Shown piece after piece: positions 22,450-31,389 of a DNA stretch of 32,120 bases. Where the stretch lies: NCBI GenBank assembly GCA_002067755.1, contig MVQH01000055.1, positions 1 through 32,120 of the forward strand, written 5' to 3'. The notes beneath the pieces are model-generated. The model was not told the origin of the DNA and searched no databases. It was given only the letters and a program-made list of their open reading frames with translations. Made by a program: the position numbers and the translations under genes. Numbering within the stretch: position 1 is the first letter of the stretch; each line of letters begins with the position of its first letter. This stretch comes from Methanosaeta sp. PtaB.Bin018 (GTDB lineage Archaea > Halobacteriota > Methanosarcinia > Methanotrichales > Methanotrichaceae).

Positions 22450-23128
22450 CTGGGAGATTTATTCTGGCCTGAGAGCTCGCGTACCGCTGATAGTGAGGGC
22501 TGACGGCAGGGGGTTCAAAAAAATTCTGGAGAACTGCAAAAAGCCACATGATCCCGCAGTTGCCAGCTCATTTGCAGAGGCAGCTGCTTGCTTTTTCAAG
22601 AGCTCTGGCCTCTCTCCAGCCCTGGCATTTACGTTCTCTGATGAGATCAGCCTTCTCTTCACAGTGGCCCCCTTCTCAGGCCGGGTAGAGAAGATAGACT
22701 CTACAATTGCGGGCTTTCTCTCGGCTGCTCTATCACTGAACCTTGGTCAGCTGGTGTGCATGGACTGCAGGACGATCCCCATATGCGAGGCTGAGATCTG
22801 TGTGTACCTGGCTGAGCGGCAGGATGAGGCATGGCGAAATCATGTCTTTTCTTATGGCTTTTACACGCTCGTCGAAGAAGGGCTTACACATGCCGAGGCT
22901 ATGAATCAGCTCAGAGGCATGAGAGAACAGGATATTCATGAGCTGGTCTATCAAAAGGGCGTTAACCTTGCCAAGACTCCTGCCTGGGAGAGGAGAGGTG
23001 TGATGGTCTACAGAAAAGGCAGTCAGGTGACCTCGGACTGGGATCTGCCACAATTCCGGTCGGAAGAAGGCAGGAGGTTGCTTGCAAATATAATCTGGGG
23101 ATTGGGTGGGCCTGGGAATGATCAATAA
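22424..23128 (+). CDS. Thg1-like 3'-5' RNA polymerase (tRNA-His guanylyltransferase family)
   Basis: This 234-aa enzyme of the Thg1/TLP family adds nucleotides to tRNA 5' ends in the 3'-to-5' direction, either as G-1 of tRNA-His or for 5'-end repair. The two-metal catalytic residues are present: D27 in RADGRGF and D73-E74 in FSDEIS. 'WEIYSGLRARVPLIVRADGRGF' is the standard N-terminus, and no other start codon lies between 22424 and that block, so the 26-nt overlap with the PRC-barrel gene appears real. No in-frame amber codon occurs, in contrast to some Methanosarcina Thg1 genes. The usual helical C-terminal region follows. Confidence 0.9.
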   Translation: MQRNTRTASWEIYSGLRARVPLIVRADGRGFKKILENCKKPHDPAVASSFAEAAACFFKSSGLSPALAFTFSDEISLLFTVAPFSGRVEKIDSTIAGFLSAALSLNLGQLVCMDCRTIPICEAEICVYLAERQDEAWRNHVFSYGFYTLVEEGLTHAEAMNQLRGMREQDIHELVYQKGVNLAKTPAWERRGVMVYRKGSQVTSDWDLPQFRSEEGRRLLANIIWGLGGPGNDQ

Positions 23129-23149
23129 CCAGCTTTGGGATTGGTCTGA

Positions 23150-24412
23150 ATGCGCAAAGGATCATCGCGGATAATCTGTGCCTATCCCATCAACCTCGAT
23201 GCAGTTTACGACATCAAGTGCGAAGAGGTCGCACCCCTAGCATTAGGCGCAAGGGCGGAGGCCGTCGGCATGATAAATAGCCTGGAAGATCTCTTCTCTG
23301 CTCTGCTGTTCTGCATGAGGGAAGGCTCTGGAGCTGAGTTGCTGATCGAGCGAGAAGAGGTCAAGAAGAGAATTGAAGCGCAATTTCAATGGAGTCTTCG
23401 CCTCGGCGGCAATGCGGGAATCATGGCGAACGTCCTGGCGACCCTCGGAGCGAAGCCCGTTCTGAATGCGCCTGCGCTCAGCCGCAGGATGGCTAGAATG
23501 CTGCATCCTGGCGTCGCAGTCCCAGTTGGCAAGGGGCTCATAAGCCCTATCCGAGCGGCAGGAGAGATGGAGATGATGCACTTCGTCTTTCAATTCAAAA
23601 AAGGAGAGAGCCTTCCATCGCTCCAGGGTAAGATAACTGCGAAGAATGATAACCGCCTGATAGCCTCATTCGATCCCCTGAATTCGAGGCTTCATTCAAA
23701 CAAGGATTTCGATGATTATTGCCTGGAGAATATCCTTGATCTTGATGGTGCTCTGATCTCAGGATTTCATCTGGCGCCATTATCAAGTTACAAGGAGATT
23801 TATGAGCAAAAATTGTTGCAAATAGGATCGTGGAAACGGAAAAACCCGAGGATCTACATCCATGCTGAAATGGGCAGCTTTCAAGACCCGAGGATGATGA
23901 AGTATCTCCTGCCCCGCCTGTGTGCAGACAGCATCGGTTTGAATGAGGATGAGCTGGCCATGATAGAAGGAGTTGGGCCTGGCTGGCGCGGGACCGTCGA
24001 GGCTGCGCTCCGCCTCAGGGCCGACTTAGGAGTTCGCAGGATAGGAGTTCATACCAGAGATTTCATCCTCAGCGCCATGAAGGGACTGATTGAGCCCGAG
24101 GCCGAGATAGAAGCTCTGACAAGGGGTGCAAACGCCGCTGCATCTATGGCCTCCACGGGATCTGCAATGTCTCCCCCTCCCAAGGAAGTAAATGCTGCTG
24201 GGCTTTTAGCTAGGGACGAGTTCTGTCAGGATGGGGCTGCAGCCACAGGACGGGGGGCTTTCAGAGAATCAGGCGGCGTGATAGTGTGCCTGGTTCCATC
24301 CTTGCTGGCAAGACGCCCAAAATTCACTGTGGGACTTGGCGATACATCCACAGCCGTGACATTTTACGAGGAGCTCATGGCGATCAATTCGCACTCTGCT
24401 CCAAAAAGGTGA
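23150..24412 (+). CDS. ADP-dependent sugar kinase (phosphofructokinase/glucokinase family)
   Basis: This 420-aa ribokinase-fold enzyme uses ADP rather than ATP to phosphorylate fructose-6-phosphate or glucose in the modified archaeal glycolysis. Visible features: WSLRLGGNAGIMANVLATLGA (sugar site), 'ALISGFHL', IHAEMGS (the HxE magnesium motif), 'IGLNEDELAMI', and the catalytic GLGD at 395-398 with the Asp base at 398. The length is slightly below the usual about 450. In Methanosarcinales the ADP-PFK form is typical and serves glycogen breakdown; the exact sugar is not decided by sequence alone. It starts 21 nt after the Thg1-like gene. Confidence 0.85.
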   Translation: MRKGSSRIICAYPINLDAVYDIKCEEVAPLALGARAEAVGMINSLEDLFSALLFCMREGSGAELLIEREEVKKRIEAQFQWSLRLGGNAGIMANVLATLGAKPVLNAPALSRRMARMLHPGVAVPVGKGLISPIRAAGEMEMMHFVFQFKKGESLPSLQGKITAKNDNRLIASFDPLNSRLHSNKDFDDYCLENILDLDGALISGFHLAPLSSYKEIYEQKLLQIGSWKRKNPRIYIHAEMGSFQDPRMMKYLLPRLCADSIGLNEDELAMIEGVGPGWRGTVEAALRLRADLGVRRIGVHTRDFILSAMKGLIEPEAEIEALTRGANAAASMASTGSAMSPPPKEVNAAGLLARDEFCQDGAAATGRGAFRESGGVIVCLVPSLLARRPKFTVGLGDTSTAVTFYEELMAINSHSAPKR

Positions 24413-24440
24413 CCTTAGCTTCGGTCCGCCATCGAATACC

Positions 24441-24448
24441 TTTAGATA
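24441..24448 (+). promoter_or_regulatory. TATA box for the mcm operon
   Basis: TTTAGATA ends 27 nt before the mcm ATG and no ribosome-binding site is present, so a leaderless mcm transcript is likely. Confidence 0.4.
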
Positions 24449-24475
24449 CTTTGCCACTTTTAGTTACTCCGTACA

Positions 24476-26560
24476 ATGATTGCTGATCTCGTTGCCAAGT
24501 GGGAGGAGTTCCTCCGCTCCCGTTACTGGGATGACTTGCTGGAGCTGGCAGATTCTTACCCGGACGAGCGCAGCCTTGTGGTAAATTTCCCAGATTTGGA
24601 CCGCTACGATCCGGAGTTTGCCGAGGAGCTTCTCGAGAGGCCTGAACAGGTCCTGGAGGCTGCACAGGCAGCTCTGTTGCAGCTCGACCTGCCCATGGAT
24701 GTCTACATGGACAGGGCGCATGTGCGCATCGCCCAGCTTCCCCGCCATTACAAGACCCGCGAGCTTCGTTCCGACCACATCGGCAAGTTGATAGCCATCG
24801 AGGGACTTGTCAGGACTGCCACGGAGGTCCGGCCGAAGATCGTCTCCGCCGCTTTTCAGTGCCAGAGGTGTGGCTTTACATTTTTCAAGGAGCAGGCTGG
24901 CAATAAGTTCGATGACCAAAACCTGAAGTGCCAGAACCAGGCCTGCGATCGTGGCGGGCCCTTCAAACTGATACTGGCCCAGTCCAAGTTCGTCGATGCC
25001 CAGAAGATAAGGGTGCAAGAGTCCCCAGAGGACCTGCGGGGCGGAGAGCAGCCTCAGACGCTCGATGTCGAATTGGAGGATGACCTGGCTGGCCAGATCT
25101 TCCCTGGCGACAGGGTGATCGTCAACGGCATTCTCAAGTCTTACCAGCGTTCTAGTCCACAGCAGGGCAAGAGCACTTACTTCGACCTATTTCACAAGGG
25201 CATCTATGTGGAGATGAAAGAGCAGGAGTTCGAGGAGATCGAGATATCCCCCGAAGACGAGAAGCTGATACTTGAGATGTCACGTGACCCAGACATCTAT
25301 GAGCATGTAACGAGATCGATTGCACCCTCGATCTTCGGCTACGACGATGTCAAGGAGGCCCTGGGGCTTCAGCTGGTCTCTGGCTTCGAGAAACACCTGC
25401 CCGACGGGGCCCGAATTCGCGGAGATATCCACATCCTGCTTGTGGGAGATCCGGGGATCGCCAAATCCCAGCTTCTGCGCTACATGACCAAGATCTCGCC
25501 TCGCGGCATCTACACATCGGGCAAGAGCTCCACGTCGGCAGGCTTGACTGCCACTGCTGTAAAAGATGAATTGGGCGACGGTCGCTGGACCATCGAGGCA
25601 GGCGCGCTGGTGCTGGCAGACAAGGGCATCGCAGCCGTGGACGAGATGGACAAGATGGACAACGAGGACAAGAGCGCTCTGCACGAGGCGATGGAGCAAC
25701 AGACGATAAGCGTTGCCAAGGCAGGCGTCATGGCTACGTTGAAGTCCCGCTGCTCTCTTCTTGCAGCTGCGAACCCCAAGCTTGGCCGCTTTGACAAGTA
25801 CGAGCCCATAGCACCCCAGATCAACCTCACACCGGCCCTCATGTCCCGCTTCGACCTGATCTTCGTCCTGACCGACGACCCTGACACCAAGAGGGATTCT
25901 GCGATTGCCGAGCACATCCTGAAGAGCAACTTCGCAGGAGAACTATCAACGCAGGTCTCCTGGAATCCCAAGATCTCCCAGGAGGATATCGATAATGCAA
26001 TGACCGTCATAAAGCCTGTGATAGATCCAGAGCTTCTCAGGAAGTATGTGGCTTATGCCCGCAAGAATATTTTTCCCACGCTCACAGATGAGGCCAAGGA
26101 GCACTTCCTCAGGTACTACGTAGGCCTGAGGAGCCAGGGCCAGGATTCAAACAAGCCGGTGCCTGTCACAGCCCGACAACTGGAGGCGCTGATCCGCCTG
26201 GGGGAGGCGAGCGCTCGTCTCAGGCTGAGCGACAAGGTCACGCTAGAGGATGCAAAGAGGGTGGTCAAGATCCTGGAATCCTGCCTTCGCAAGGTGGGTG
26301 TGGACCCTGAGACAGGCTTCCTGGACGCAGACATTATCGCATCCGGCACCACCAAGAGCACAAGGGATAGGACCAAATCGGTGATGGACATCATAAGAGA
26401 TATAAGCAAAGAGAATAGAGGTCCGGCCCCAAAGGAGGATGTCCTGGACAGAGCTGAGGAGCTGGGCATAGAAAGAGCTAAGGCTGAAGAGATCATAGAT
26501 CGGATGAGACGAGATGGAGACGTCTTCGAGCCACGGCCCGGTATGCTGAAACTTCCTTGA
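24476..26560 (+). CDS. mcm: Replicative DNA helicase MCM
   Basis: This 694-aa hexameric 3'-5' helicase unwinds DNA at the archaeal replication fork. The N-terminal domain contains a zinc site (C129, C132, C152, C157) and an OB-fold ('HIGKLIAIEGLVRTATEVRPK'). The AAA+ core has Walker A GDPGIAKS (324-331), Walker B VDEMDKM (D389, E390), sensor AAANPK and arginine finger SRFD (R458). A winged-helix C-terminus ends 'GDVFEPRPGMLKLP'. No intein interrupts it. Its TGA is directly abutted by the ATG of the DUF424 gene, and NMD3 follows, so the three are one transcription unit. Confidence 0.97.
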   Translation: MIADLVAKWEEFLRSRYWDDLLELADSYPDERSLVVNFPDLDRYDPEFAEELLERPEQVLEAAQAALLQLDLPMDVYMDRAHVRIAQLPRHYKTRELRSDHIGKLIAIEGLVRTATEVRPKIVSAAFQCQRCGFTFFKEQAGNKFDDQNLKCQNQACDRGGPFKLILAQSKFVDAQKIRVQESPEDLRGGEQPQTLDVELEDDLAGQIFPGDRVIVNGILKSYQRSSPQQGKSTYFDLFHKGIYVEMKEQEFEEIEISPEDEKLILEMSRDPDIYEHVTRSIAPSIFGYDDVKEALGLQLVSGFEKHLPDGARIRGDIHILLVGDPGIAKSQLLRYMTKISPRGIYTSGKSSTSAGLTATAVKDELGDGRWTIEAGALVLADKGIAAVDEMDKMDNEDKSALHEAMEQQTISVAKAGVMATLKSRCSLLAAANPKLGRFDKYEPIAPQINLTPALMSRFDLIFVLTDDPDTKRDSAIAEHILKSNFAGELSTQVSWNPKISQEDIDNAMTVIKPVIDPELLRKYVAYARKNIFPTLTDEAKEHFLRYYVGLRSQGQDSNKPVPVTARQLEALIRLGEASARLRLSDKVTLEDAKRVVKILESCLRKVGVDPETGFLDADIIASGTTKSTRDRTKSVMDIIRDISKENRGPAPKEDVLDRAEELGIERAKAEEIIDRMRRDGDVFEPRPGMLKLP

Positions 26561-26887
26561 ATGATTGCCATGTATGAGGAGTCCGAATCTGAAGAGATGT
26601 ATCTCAAGACCTACCGCCACGGCTCCGAGGTGCTCATTGCCGTCTGCGACTGCGAGATCCTGGGAAAGACATTCATTGAAGGCCATCTGCATTTGGAGGT
26701 TAGCCGGGAGTTCTTTGGCGAGGATAAGGCTACGCCTTCCGATGTAAAAGCAGCTTTGTCTATTGCGACAATGGCCAACTTCATGGGCTGCCGCTCAGTG
26801 GAGCATGCCATATCGCTTGGCTACGTGGAAAGGGAGAACGTAATCTCCATCAATGGAGTTTTATATGCCCAGATGGTGCGAATGTGA
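26561..26887 (+). CDS. DUF424 family protein
   Basis: This small archaeal protein of up to 108 aa follows the DUF424 pattern: MYLKTYRHGSEVLIAVCDCE, 'LGKTFIEGHLHLEVSREFFG', 'CRSVEHAISLGYVERENVISINGVLYAQMVRM'. The molecular role is unknown; the family is archaea-wide and tends to sit with translation and ribosome genes. Family members usually begin at MYLK, which would be the ATG at 26597; the ATGs at 26561 and 26570 add 12 or 9 residues. It abuts mcm with no gap and overlaps NMD3 by 4 nt. Confidence 0.88.
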   Translation: MIAMYEESESEEMYLKTYRHGSEVLIAVCDCEILGKTFIEGHLHLEVSREFFGEDKATPSDVKAALSIATMANFMGCRSVEHAISLGYVERENVISINGVLYAQMVRM

Positions 26888-27927
26888 ATCGGTCCATCTG
26901 TCCGAGGTGCGGCCAGCCAGCCGATCTGGGTCTGTGCCCGCAATGCGCTCTGGATTTGGCGGAGCTCTTTCATCTTCCAAATCTGGTTGAGGTTACTTTA
27001 TGCTCAGTGTGCGGTTCGCGGCAGATTAAAGGAAAATGGCAGCATCCCGACGATCGATCATTAGAAGAACTTGCATCCCAGGCAGCAGTCGATGCCATCT
27101 GGCTACATGAAGAGTTCAGAGAGCCCAAGATCGAAATCGATCTCAGACAAATAGGTGCCACAAGGTATCTAGCTAAAGCCGACATCAAAGGCGCCTTCAG
27201 GGGTCGGAGAGTTGAGGAGCACTGTGAGATTCCTGTCAGGATAAAGCTGGTGGCATGCGACCGCTGCAGCCGTATGGCCGGCAAGTACTTCCAATCAACC
27301 GTCCAGGTTCGAGGAAACAGAGCCAGGGATTTGACTCAGCATGAGATCGAGCAGTGCAAAAGCATAGCCAGGTCCATGGCAGACGCTGGATACAGGAATG
27401 GCGATCAGCTATCATTCATACGGGAGATGAGAGAGGTCAAAGGCGGCCTGGATATAGTCCTGGGCTCGACTCAACTGGGGAGGCATATGGCCAGGGCAAT
27501 CTACGAGCGCTTCGGCGGAAGGCTTCTGGAGTCGTGCAAGCTGGTTGGGAAGAAGGACGGCCGCGATGTATACCGCTCCACTCTGCTGGTCAGACTTCCA
27601 AGGCTGAAGCGGGGCGACATCGTCTCCTTTCGTGGCTCCTTCTTCGAGGTAACGGGTTTCGATGGCAAGATGGCATCGATCACATCTCTTCGAGAGGGCC
27701 GCAGGTCCAGCCTGAGCGAGGAGGTTGCACAGGCAGTAGAGATCTTGGGAAACAGGGCAGACGCAAAGAAGGCCATTGTGATCCTGGCAGACGATGACGC
27801 CATGGAGATCTTGGACCCGGATACTTTCAAAACCACTCTCGCGTCCAACCCGAAGGGACTGTCGGTCAGGCCAGGCGAAGAGGTGTCAGTGGTGAGGACT
27901 GTGAATGGATTTATAGCATTGGAGTAA
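26884..27927 (+). CDS. NMD3 family protein
   Basis: This 347-aa homologue of eukaryotic NMD3, the 60S export adaptor, is thought to act in archaeal large-subunit maturation or translation control. The N-terminal zinc-binding CxxC pairs are at C6/C9, C18/C21 and C39/C42, with a further CDRC pair at about residue 129. The middle resembles the NMD3 core ('RLPRLKRGDIVSFRGSFFEVTGFDG'). Translation starts at GTG 26884 within the DUF424 stop (GTGA overlap), implying coupling. It lacks the C-terminal nuclear-export region of eukaryotic proteins, as expected. Confidence 0.92.
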   Translation: MNRSICPRCGQPADLGLCPQCALDLAELFHLPNLVEVTLCSVCGSRQIKGKWQHPDDRSLEELASQAAVDAIWLHEEFREPKIEIDLRQIGATRYLAKADIKGAFRGRRVEEHCEIPVRIKLVACDRCSRMAGKYFQSTVQVRGNRARDLTQHEIEQCKSIARSMADAGYRNGDQLSFIREMREVKGGLDIVLGSTQLGRHMARAIYERFGGRLLESCKLVGKKDGRDVYRSTLLVRLPRLKRGDIVSFRGSFFEVTGFDGKMASITSLREGRRSSLSEEVAQAVEILGNRADAKKAIVILADDDAMEILDPDTFKTTLASNPKGLSVRPGEEVSVVRTVNGFIALE

Positions 27928-27928
27928 C

Positions 27929-27940
27929 TTTTATATATCC
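27929..27940 (+). promoter_or_regulatory. Strong TATA box just after NMD3
   Basis: TTTTATATATCC is a near-ideal archaeal TATA box directly after the NMD3 stop. It would start a transcript near 27962, about 370 nt before the next gene. Confidence 0.5.
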
Positions 27941-27959
27941 TGACAAACTCTGATGCTCA

Positions 27960-28300
27960 GACCTTCGCCCACAAAGTTCTTAAACTAGTTTTGTGCAATT
28001 TCTATTGGTAGAAGCACGCATTTGAGCTTCGAATCACATGATGATTAAGCCCTGTATGTAATTAAGGGCGATGAAATGCCAGCTAAGTGAGGACTAGAAT
28101 GCTCATGTGTGGGCATTTCTATCTAATGCTCCATGATATTGGCAAATGGACACTAAAATAGTTGGATGAACTCATATTCACCATCATTCACTGCTCATTG
28201 CTCGCCTGGATCTGATGAGGCTGTACTGCGACAGAGGTCGCGAACTGGTCTTACAAGGCTGTTGATAGCCTTGGCTATTTGAGTGTGGGTGTGAATTTTA
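27960..28300 (+). ncRNA. Candidate non-coding RNA or long structured leader before dnaG
   Basis: No credible ORF lies in the 405 nt between NMD3 and dnaG. Downstream of the TATA box are ordered hairpins: GCCCT (28049-28053) with AGGGC (28065-28069); GAAATGCC (28073-28080) with GGCATTTC (28112-28119), enclosing TGAG (28088-28091) with CTCA (28102-28105); and a perfect 7-bp CAAGGCT (28254-28260) with AGCCTTG (28267-28273). dnaG has its own ribosome-binding site and a weak T/A-rich promoter-like stretch just before it. The transcript boundaries are guesses, and it does not match any RNA family that I recognise. Confidence 0.3.
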
Positions 28301-28332
28301 TCTGACTATTTTAAAATAAGAGGTGTCTTTAT

Positions 28333-29664
28333 ATGCAAAATGTTGATACCACTAAATATGTAATTTACGCGGATATAACAGCTGAGGGGATAGTGGAGCG
28401 ACCAGATGTGGTCGGTGCCATTTTCGGTCAGACCGAAGGTCTCCTCGGGAGCGACCTCGATCTTCGAGATCTGCAAAAAACTGGGAGACTTGGCAGGATA
28501 GATGTTCAAATAACGTCGAGCGCTGGCAAGTCCAGCGGCACCATCTCCATCCCCTCCAGTTTCGACAAGGTAGAGACTGCTATACTGGCCGCAGCTCTGG
28601 AGACCATCGATCGCGTGGGACCGTGCATTGCTCGCATTGCCATCAACCGCATAGAGGACGTCAGAGCCTCTAAGAGAAAGTATGTGATAGATCGGGCCAA
28701 GCGCATCCTTGTTGAGATGTTCGACGAGAACATCCTTGAGACCGAGGAGATCACAGAGGAGATAAAGCAATCTGTGCGCGTTGAGGAGATAACGCACCTG
28801 GGAAAGGACAGCCTCCCCGCAGGCCCAAATGTGCTGGACTCTGATGCTATTCTTGTGGTAGAAGGCAGGGCAGATGTCCTCAATCTGCTCAAGTACGGCA
28901 TCAAGAATGCCGTGGCTGTGGGCGGAACCAATGTGCCTCCAACGATCGCCGATCTATGTGCCAAGAAAGTTGTCACTGCCTTCACAGATGGCGACAGGGG
29001 AGGAGAGCTCATCATCAAAGAGCTGCTTCAGGTTGCGGATATCGATTTTGTGGCCAGGGCTCCTGAGGGCAAGAGCGTCGAGGACATGACCCAGAAGGAG
29101 ATCGTTCGGGCGTTACGCCAGAAGATCCCCGTGGAACAAGTACTGGACCTATATAAGATCAAGAGCCAGCCCAAGAAGCGGCGCGATCTCACAACCAAGA
29201 GAAAAAGCCTCATCCGCGAGAAGCCTCTTTGCATCAAAAATGCTGCTGAGCGAGCTGAGGCCATTGCACCGCGCCGGATCGTTCCTCGCGAGGTCATGCC
29301 AAGAGCCGTTCCAGGAGCCACCCAGGAGGTCGAAGAGATCCCGATACCTGCCACAGCTCCACAACCAGTCCATGAGCCAGAGAGAGAGTGGTTCAGGCAG
29401 CACGTGGACGAGCTTGACGGCACTCTCTCAGCAAGGCTGATGGACAGGAATCACAATGTCCTGCGTGAGGTAGCTGTGAGGGATCTGGCCAGAGAGCTGA
29501 AAGAGTCCAATGGGGATGTCAACGGCATTATCTTCGATGGCGTGGTTACACAGCGCATCCTGGATATCGCAGCAGAGAAGGGGCTCGAGTACATCATAGG
29601 AGCGAAACTGGGCAACATCGCCAAGAGCCCTGTATGTGTCAGGGTCCTAACCAAAGAGGCGTGA
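28333..29664 (+). CDS. dnaG: Archaeal DnaG-type primase / exosome subunit
   Basis: This 443-aa archaeal DnaG homologue binds the RNA exosome, where it favours poly(A)-rich substrates, and has weak primase activity in some species. The TOPRIM domain is clear: [16 protein letters not shown] (E177) and FTDGDRGGE (D219, D221). The N-terminal domain starts '[34 protein letters not shown]'. A variable, basic, Pro-rich linker (about 280-355) separates it from a conserved C-terminal domain. GAGGTG lies 7 nt before the ATG. There is no zinc finger or helicase-interaction domain, as usual for archaea. Confidence 0.96.
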   Translation: MQNVDTTKYVIYADITAEGIVERPDVVGAIFGQTEGLLGSDLDLRDLQKTGRLGRIDVQITSSAGKSSGTISIPSSFDKVETAILAAALETIDRVGPCIARIAINRIEDVRASKRKYVIDRAKRILVEMFDENILETEEITEEIKQSVRVEEITHLGKDSLPAGPNVLDSDAILVVEGRADVLNLLKYGIKNAVAVGGTNVPPTIADLCAKKVVTAFTDGDRGGELIIKELLQVADIDFVARAPEGKSVEDMTQKEIVRALRQKIPVEQVLDLYKIKSQPKKRRDLTTKRKSLIREKPLCIKNAAERAEAIAPRRIVPREVMPRAVPGATQEVEEIPIPATAPQPVHEPEREWFRQHVDELDGTLSARLMDRNHNVLREVAVRDLARELKESNGDVNGIIFDGVVTQRILDIAAEKGLEYIIGAKLGNIAKSPVCVRVLTKEA

Positions 29665-29703
29665 GCATCTAATCTTTTTTCGTACTGGATCTCTTGGGGT
29701 TAA

Positions 29704-30057
29704 ATGGAGTTCAAGCAGTGCATTGTGGTTCGTGAGGACCTGAAGCTTTCGTCAGGCAAGCTGGCCGTCCAGGTGGCCCATGCCGCTGTGATGGCATTGG
29801 AGAGAGCTGAGAAGATGGACAAGTCCGCAGTCGCAGACTGGAAGGCGGAAGGCCAGAAGAAGGTGGTCCTAAAAGTATCAGGCGTGCCCGACCTTTTCAG
29901 GATCAGGGAGGACGCAGAGAGGGCCGGAATTCCCAGTGCCATCGTGGCCGATGCAGGCCTGACAGAGATCCCACCCGGGACAATTACCGCTCTAGGCCTT
30001 GGACCCGCACCCAGCAAGCAGATGGATAAAGTGACGGGCAGGCTAAAGCTGGTCTGA
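29704..30057 (+). CDS. pth2: Peptidyl-tRNA hydrolase, Pth2 type
   Basis: This 117-aa cytosolic enzyme frees tRNA from peptidyl-tRNA dropped by the ribosome. The whole short domain is visible: KQCIVVREDLKLSSGKLAVQ, VAHAAVMALERA, 'VVLKVSGVPDLFRIREDAERAGIP' and the closing 'DAGLTEIPPGTITALGLGPAP' plus 'KVTGRLKLV'. Length is exactly that of the family. It lies 39 nt after dnaG and 15 nt before truD, a common archaeal pairing. Confidence 0.97.
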   Translation: MEFKQCIVVREDLKLSSGKLAVQVAHAAVMALERAEKMDKSAVADWKAEGQKKVVLKVSGVPDLFRIREDAERAGIPSAIVADAGLTEIPPGTITALGLGPAPSKQMDKVTGRLKLV

Positions 30058-30072
30058 TATTTTTGAGGCAAG

Positions 30073-31389
30073 ATGTTGGTTGCAACAGATCTGGATCGGG
30101 CCCTGGGAATGGATTACTACGCCACAGAAACTCCGGGGTGCGGAGGAGTCATTCGCAGCAGTCCAGAGGACTTTTGGGTCGATGAGGTCTATGAGGACCT
30201 CGGGTACGAGGGCGGAAGGTATCTCATCTTGGAGGTGGAGAAGAAGAACTGGGATACCCATCACCTCGTTCGTGAGATGTCCAGGCAGCTTCGCATCAGC
30301 CAAAAGAGAATCAGCTGGGCAGGAACCAAGGACAGACGTGCGGTAACCAGACAGCGCATCAGCATCATGAACCTGGACGAATCTGAGCTGAAGAAAGTCA
30401 CACTGCCAGATCTGAAGATAAAGGTGCTGGGCAGGACCAACCGTTCTGTGAGCCTGGGGGATCTCCTGGGAAATAGGTTCAAGATTGCCATTCGCGATCT
30501 GACCTGTCCTGAGCCGAAGAGCCGTCTTGCTGGCATCACCGAGGAGATCATGCGCCTGAATGGTCTTCCAAACTATTTTGGCGTGCAGAGGTTCGGGGGG
30601 ACAAGGCCTGTGACTCATAAGGTGGGCGAGGCTCTGGTGCGGGGCGACATTGAGGGTGCCGTCTTCACCTATCTTGCATTGCCCTTCCCAGGAGAGCTTG
30701 AGAGGACGAAGGAAGCGCGCGAGCAGCTCTGGCAGAGCAGGGACATCTCTTCGGCCCTCAAGAGCTTTCCTGGTTATTTGCACCACGAGCTGGCTATGCT
30801 GAACTATCTGGTCGAGCATCCCAGGGACTATGCACACGCATTCGATGTTCTGTCCATCAATCTGAGACGCTTATTCGTTCATGCCTACCAGTCATATCTC
30901 TTCAACAAGATCCTCAGCAAGAGGCTAGAGGCAGGCCTGCCGCTGGACAGGGCAGTGGAAGGGGATGTGGTCTGCTTCTCGAATGGCTGTCGGCCCGACA
31001 TCGACAGGCTCCAGCCAGTGACTTCTGAGAACCTGGCAGCTGTGAATCGGCTGGCCGAGCGCAGTCGGGCCTTCGTCACACTGCCCCTGATCGGCTTTGA
31101 GTCAGACCTTGCAAAAGGAGCAGAAGGTGAAATAGAGGATGCAATTCTCCGGGAGCAGGGCGTGGCCCCTCAGGACTTTCGAATTGGATCCAACCCTGAG
31201 CTTGGCTCACGAGGAACAAGACGCGCTGCCCTGTTGAGGGTCTCTCCCACCATCACATGCGAGGGCAGTTGCGCAATGCTGGATTTCTTCCTGCCCAAAG
31301 GTGCATATGCCACTGTGATATTGCGGGAATACACCAAGGGCGTTACTGTTATCCCCGAGGAAGCCGGAGGGCTTGATTCGTGCAACTAG
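30073..31389 (+). CDS. truD: tRNA pseudouridine synthase TruD (archaeal)
   Basis: This 438-aa enzyme converts U13 of tRNA (and, in archaeal relatives, other sites) to pseudouridine. The catalytic aspartate is D87 in WAGTKDRRAVTRQ; the family block NYFGVQRFGGTRPVTHKVGEAL and the 'VHAYQSYLFNKILSKRL' segment follow. The N-terminal 'FWVDEVYEDLGYEGGRYLILEVEKKNWDTHHLVREM' is typical. It is preceded by pth2 and overlaps the next gene's GTG start by 10 nt. Confidence 0.96.
   Translation: MLVATDLDRALGMDYYATETPGCGGVIRSSPEDFWVDEVYEDLGYEGGRYLILEVEKKNWDTHHLVREMSRQLRISQKRISWAGTKDRRAVTRQRISIMNLDESELKKVTLPDLKIKVLGRTNRSVSLGDLLGNRFKIAIRDLTCPEPKSRLAGITEEIMRLNGLPNYFGVQRFGGTRPVTHKVGEALVRGDIEGAVFTYLALPFPGELERTKEAREQLWQSRDISSALKSFPGYLHHELAMLNYLVEHPRDYAHAFDVLSINLRRLFVHAYQSYLFNKILSKRLEAGLPLDRAVEGDVVCFSNGCRPDIDRLQPVTSENLAAVNRLAERSRAFVTLPLIGFESDLAKGAEGEIEDAILREQGVAPQDFRIGSNPELGSRGTRRAALLRVSPTITCEGSCAMLDFFLPKGAYATVILREYTKGVTVIPEEAGGLDSCN

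Noticed and set aside
25280-25915. Antisense 211-codon frame within mcm.
   Set aside because: It is fully antisense to the conserved MCM AAA+ core, with no recognisable protein features.
28038-28090. Possible archaeal C/D box sRNA: ATGATGA (28038-28044) and GCGATGA resemble boxes C and C'.
   Set aside because: Both D boxes are imperfect (CTGT and CTAA rather than CTGA), and the guide spacers are only 7-8 nt, shorter than expected.
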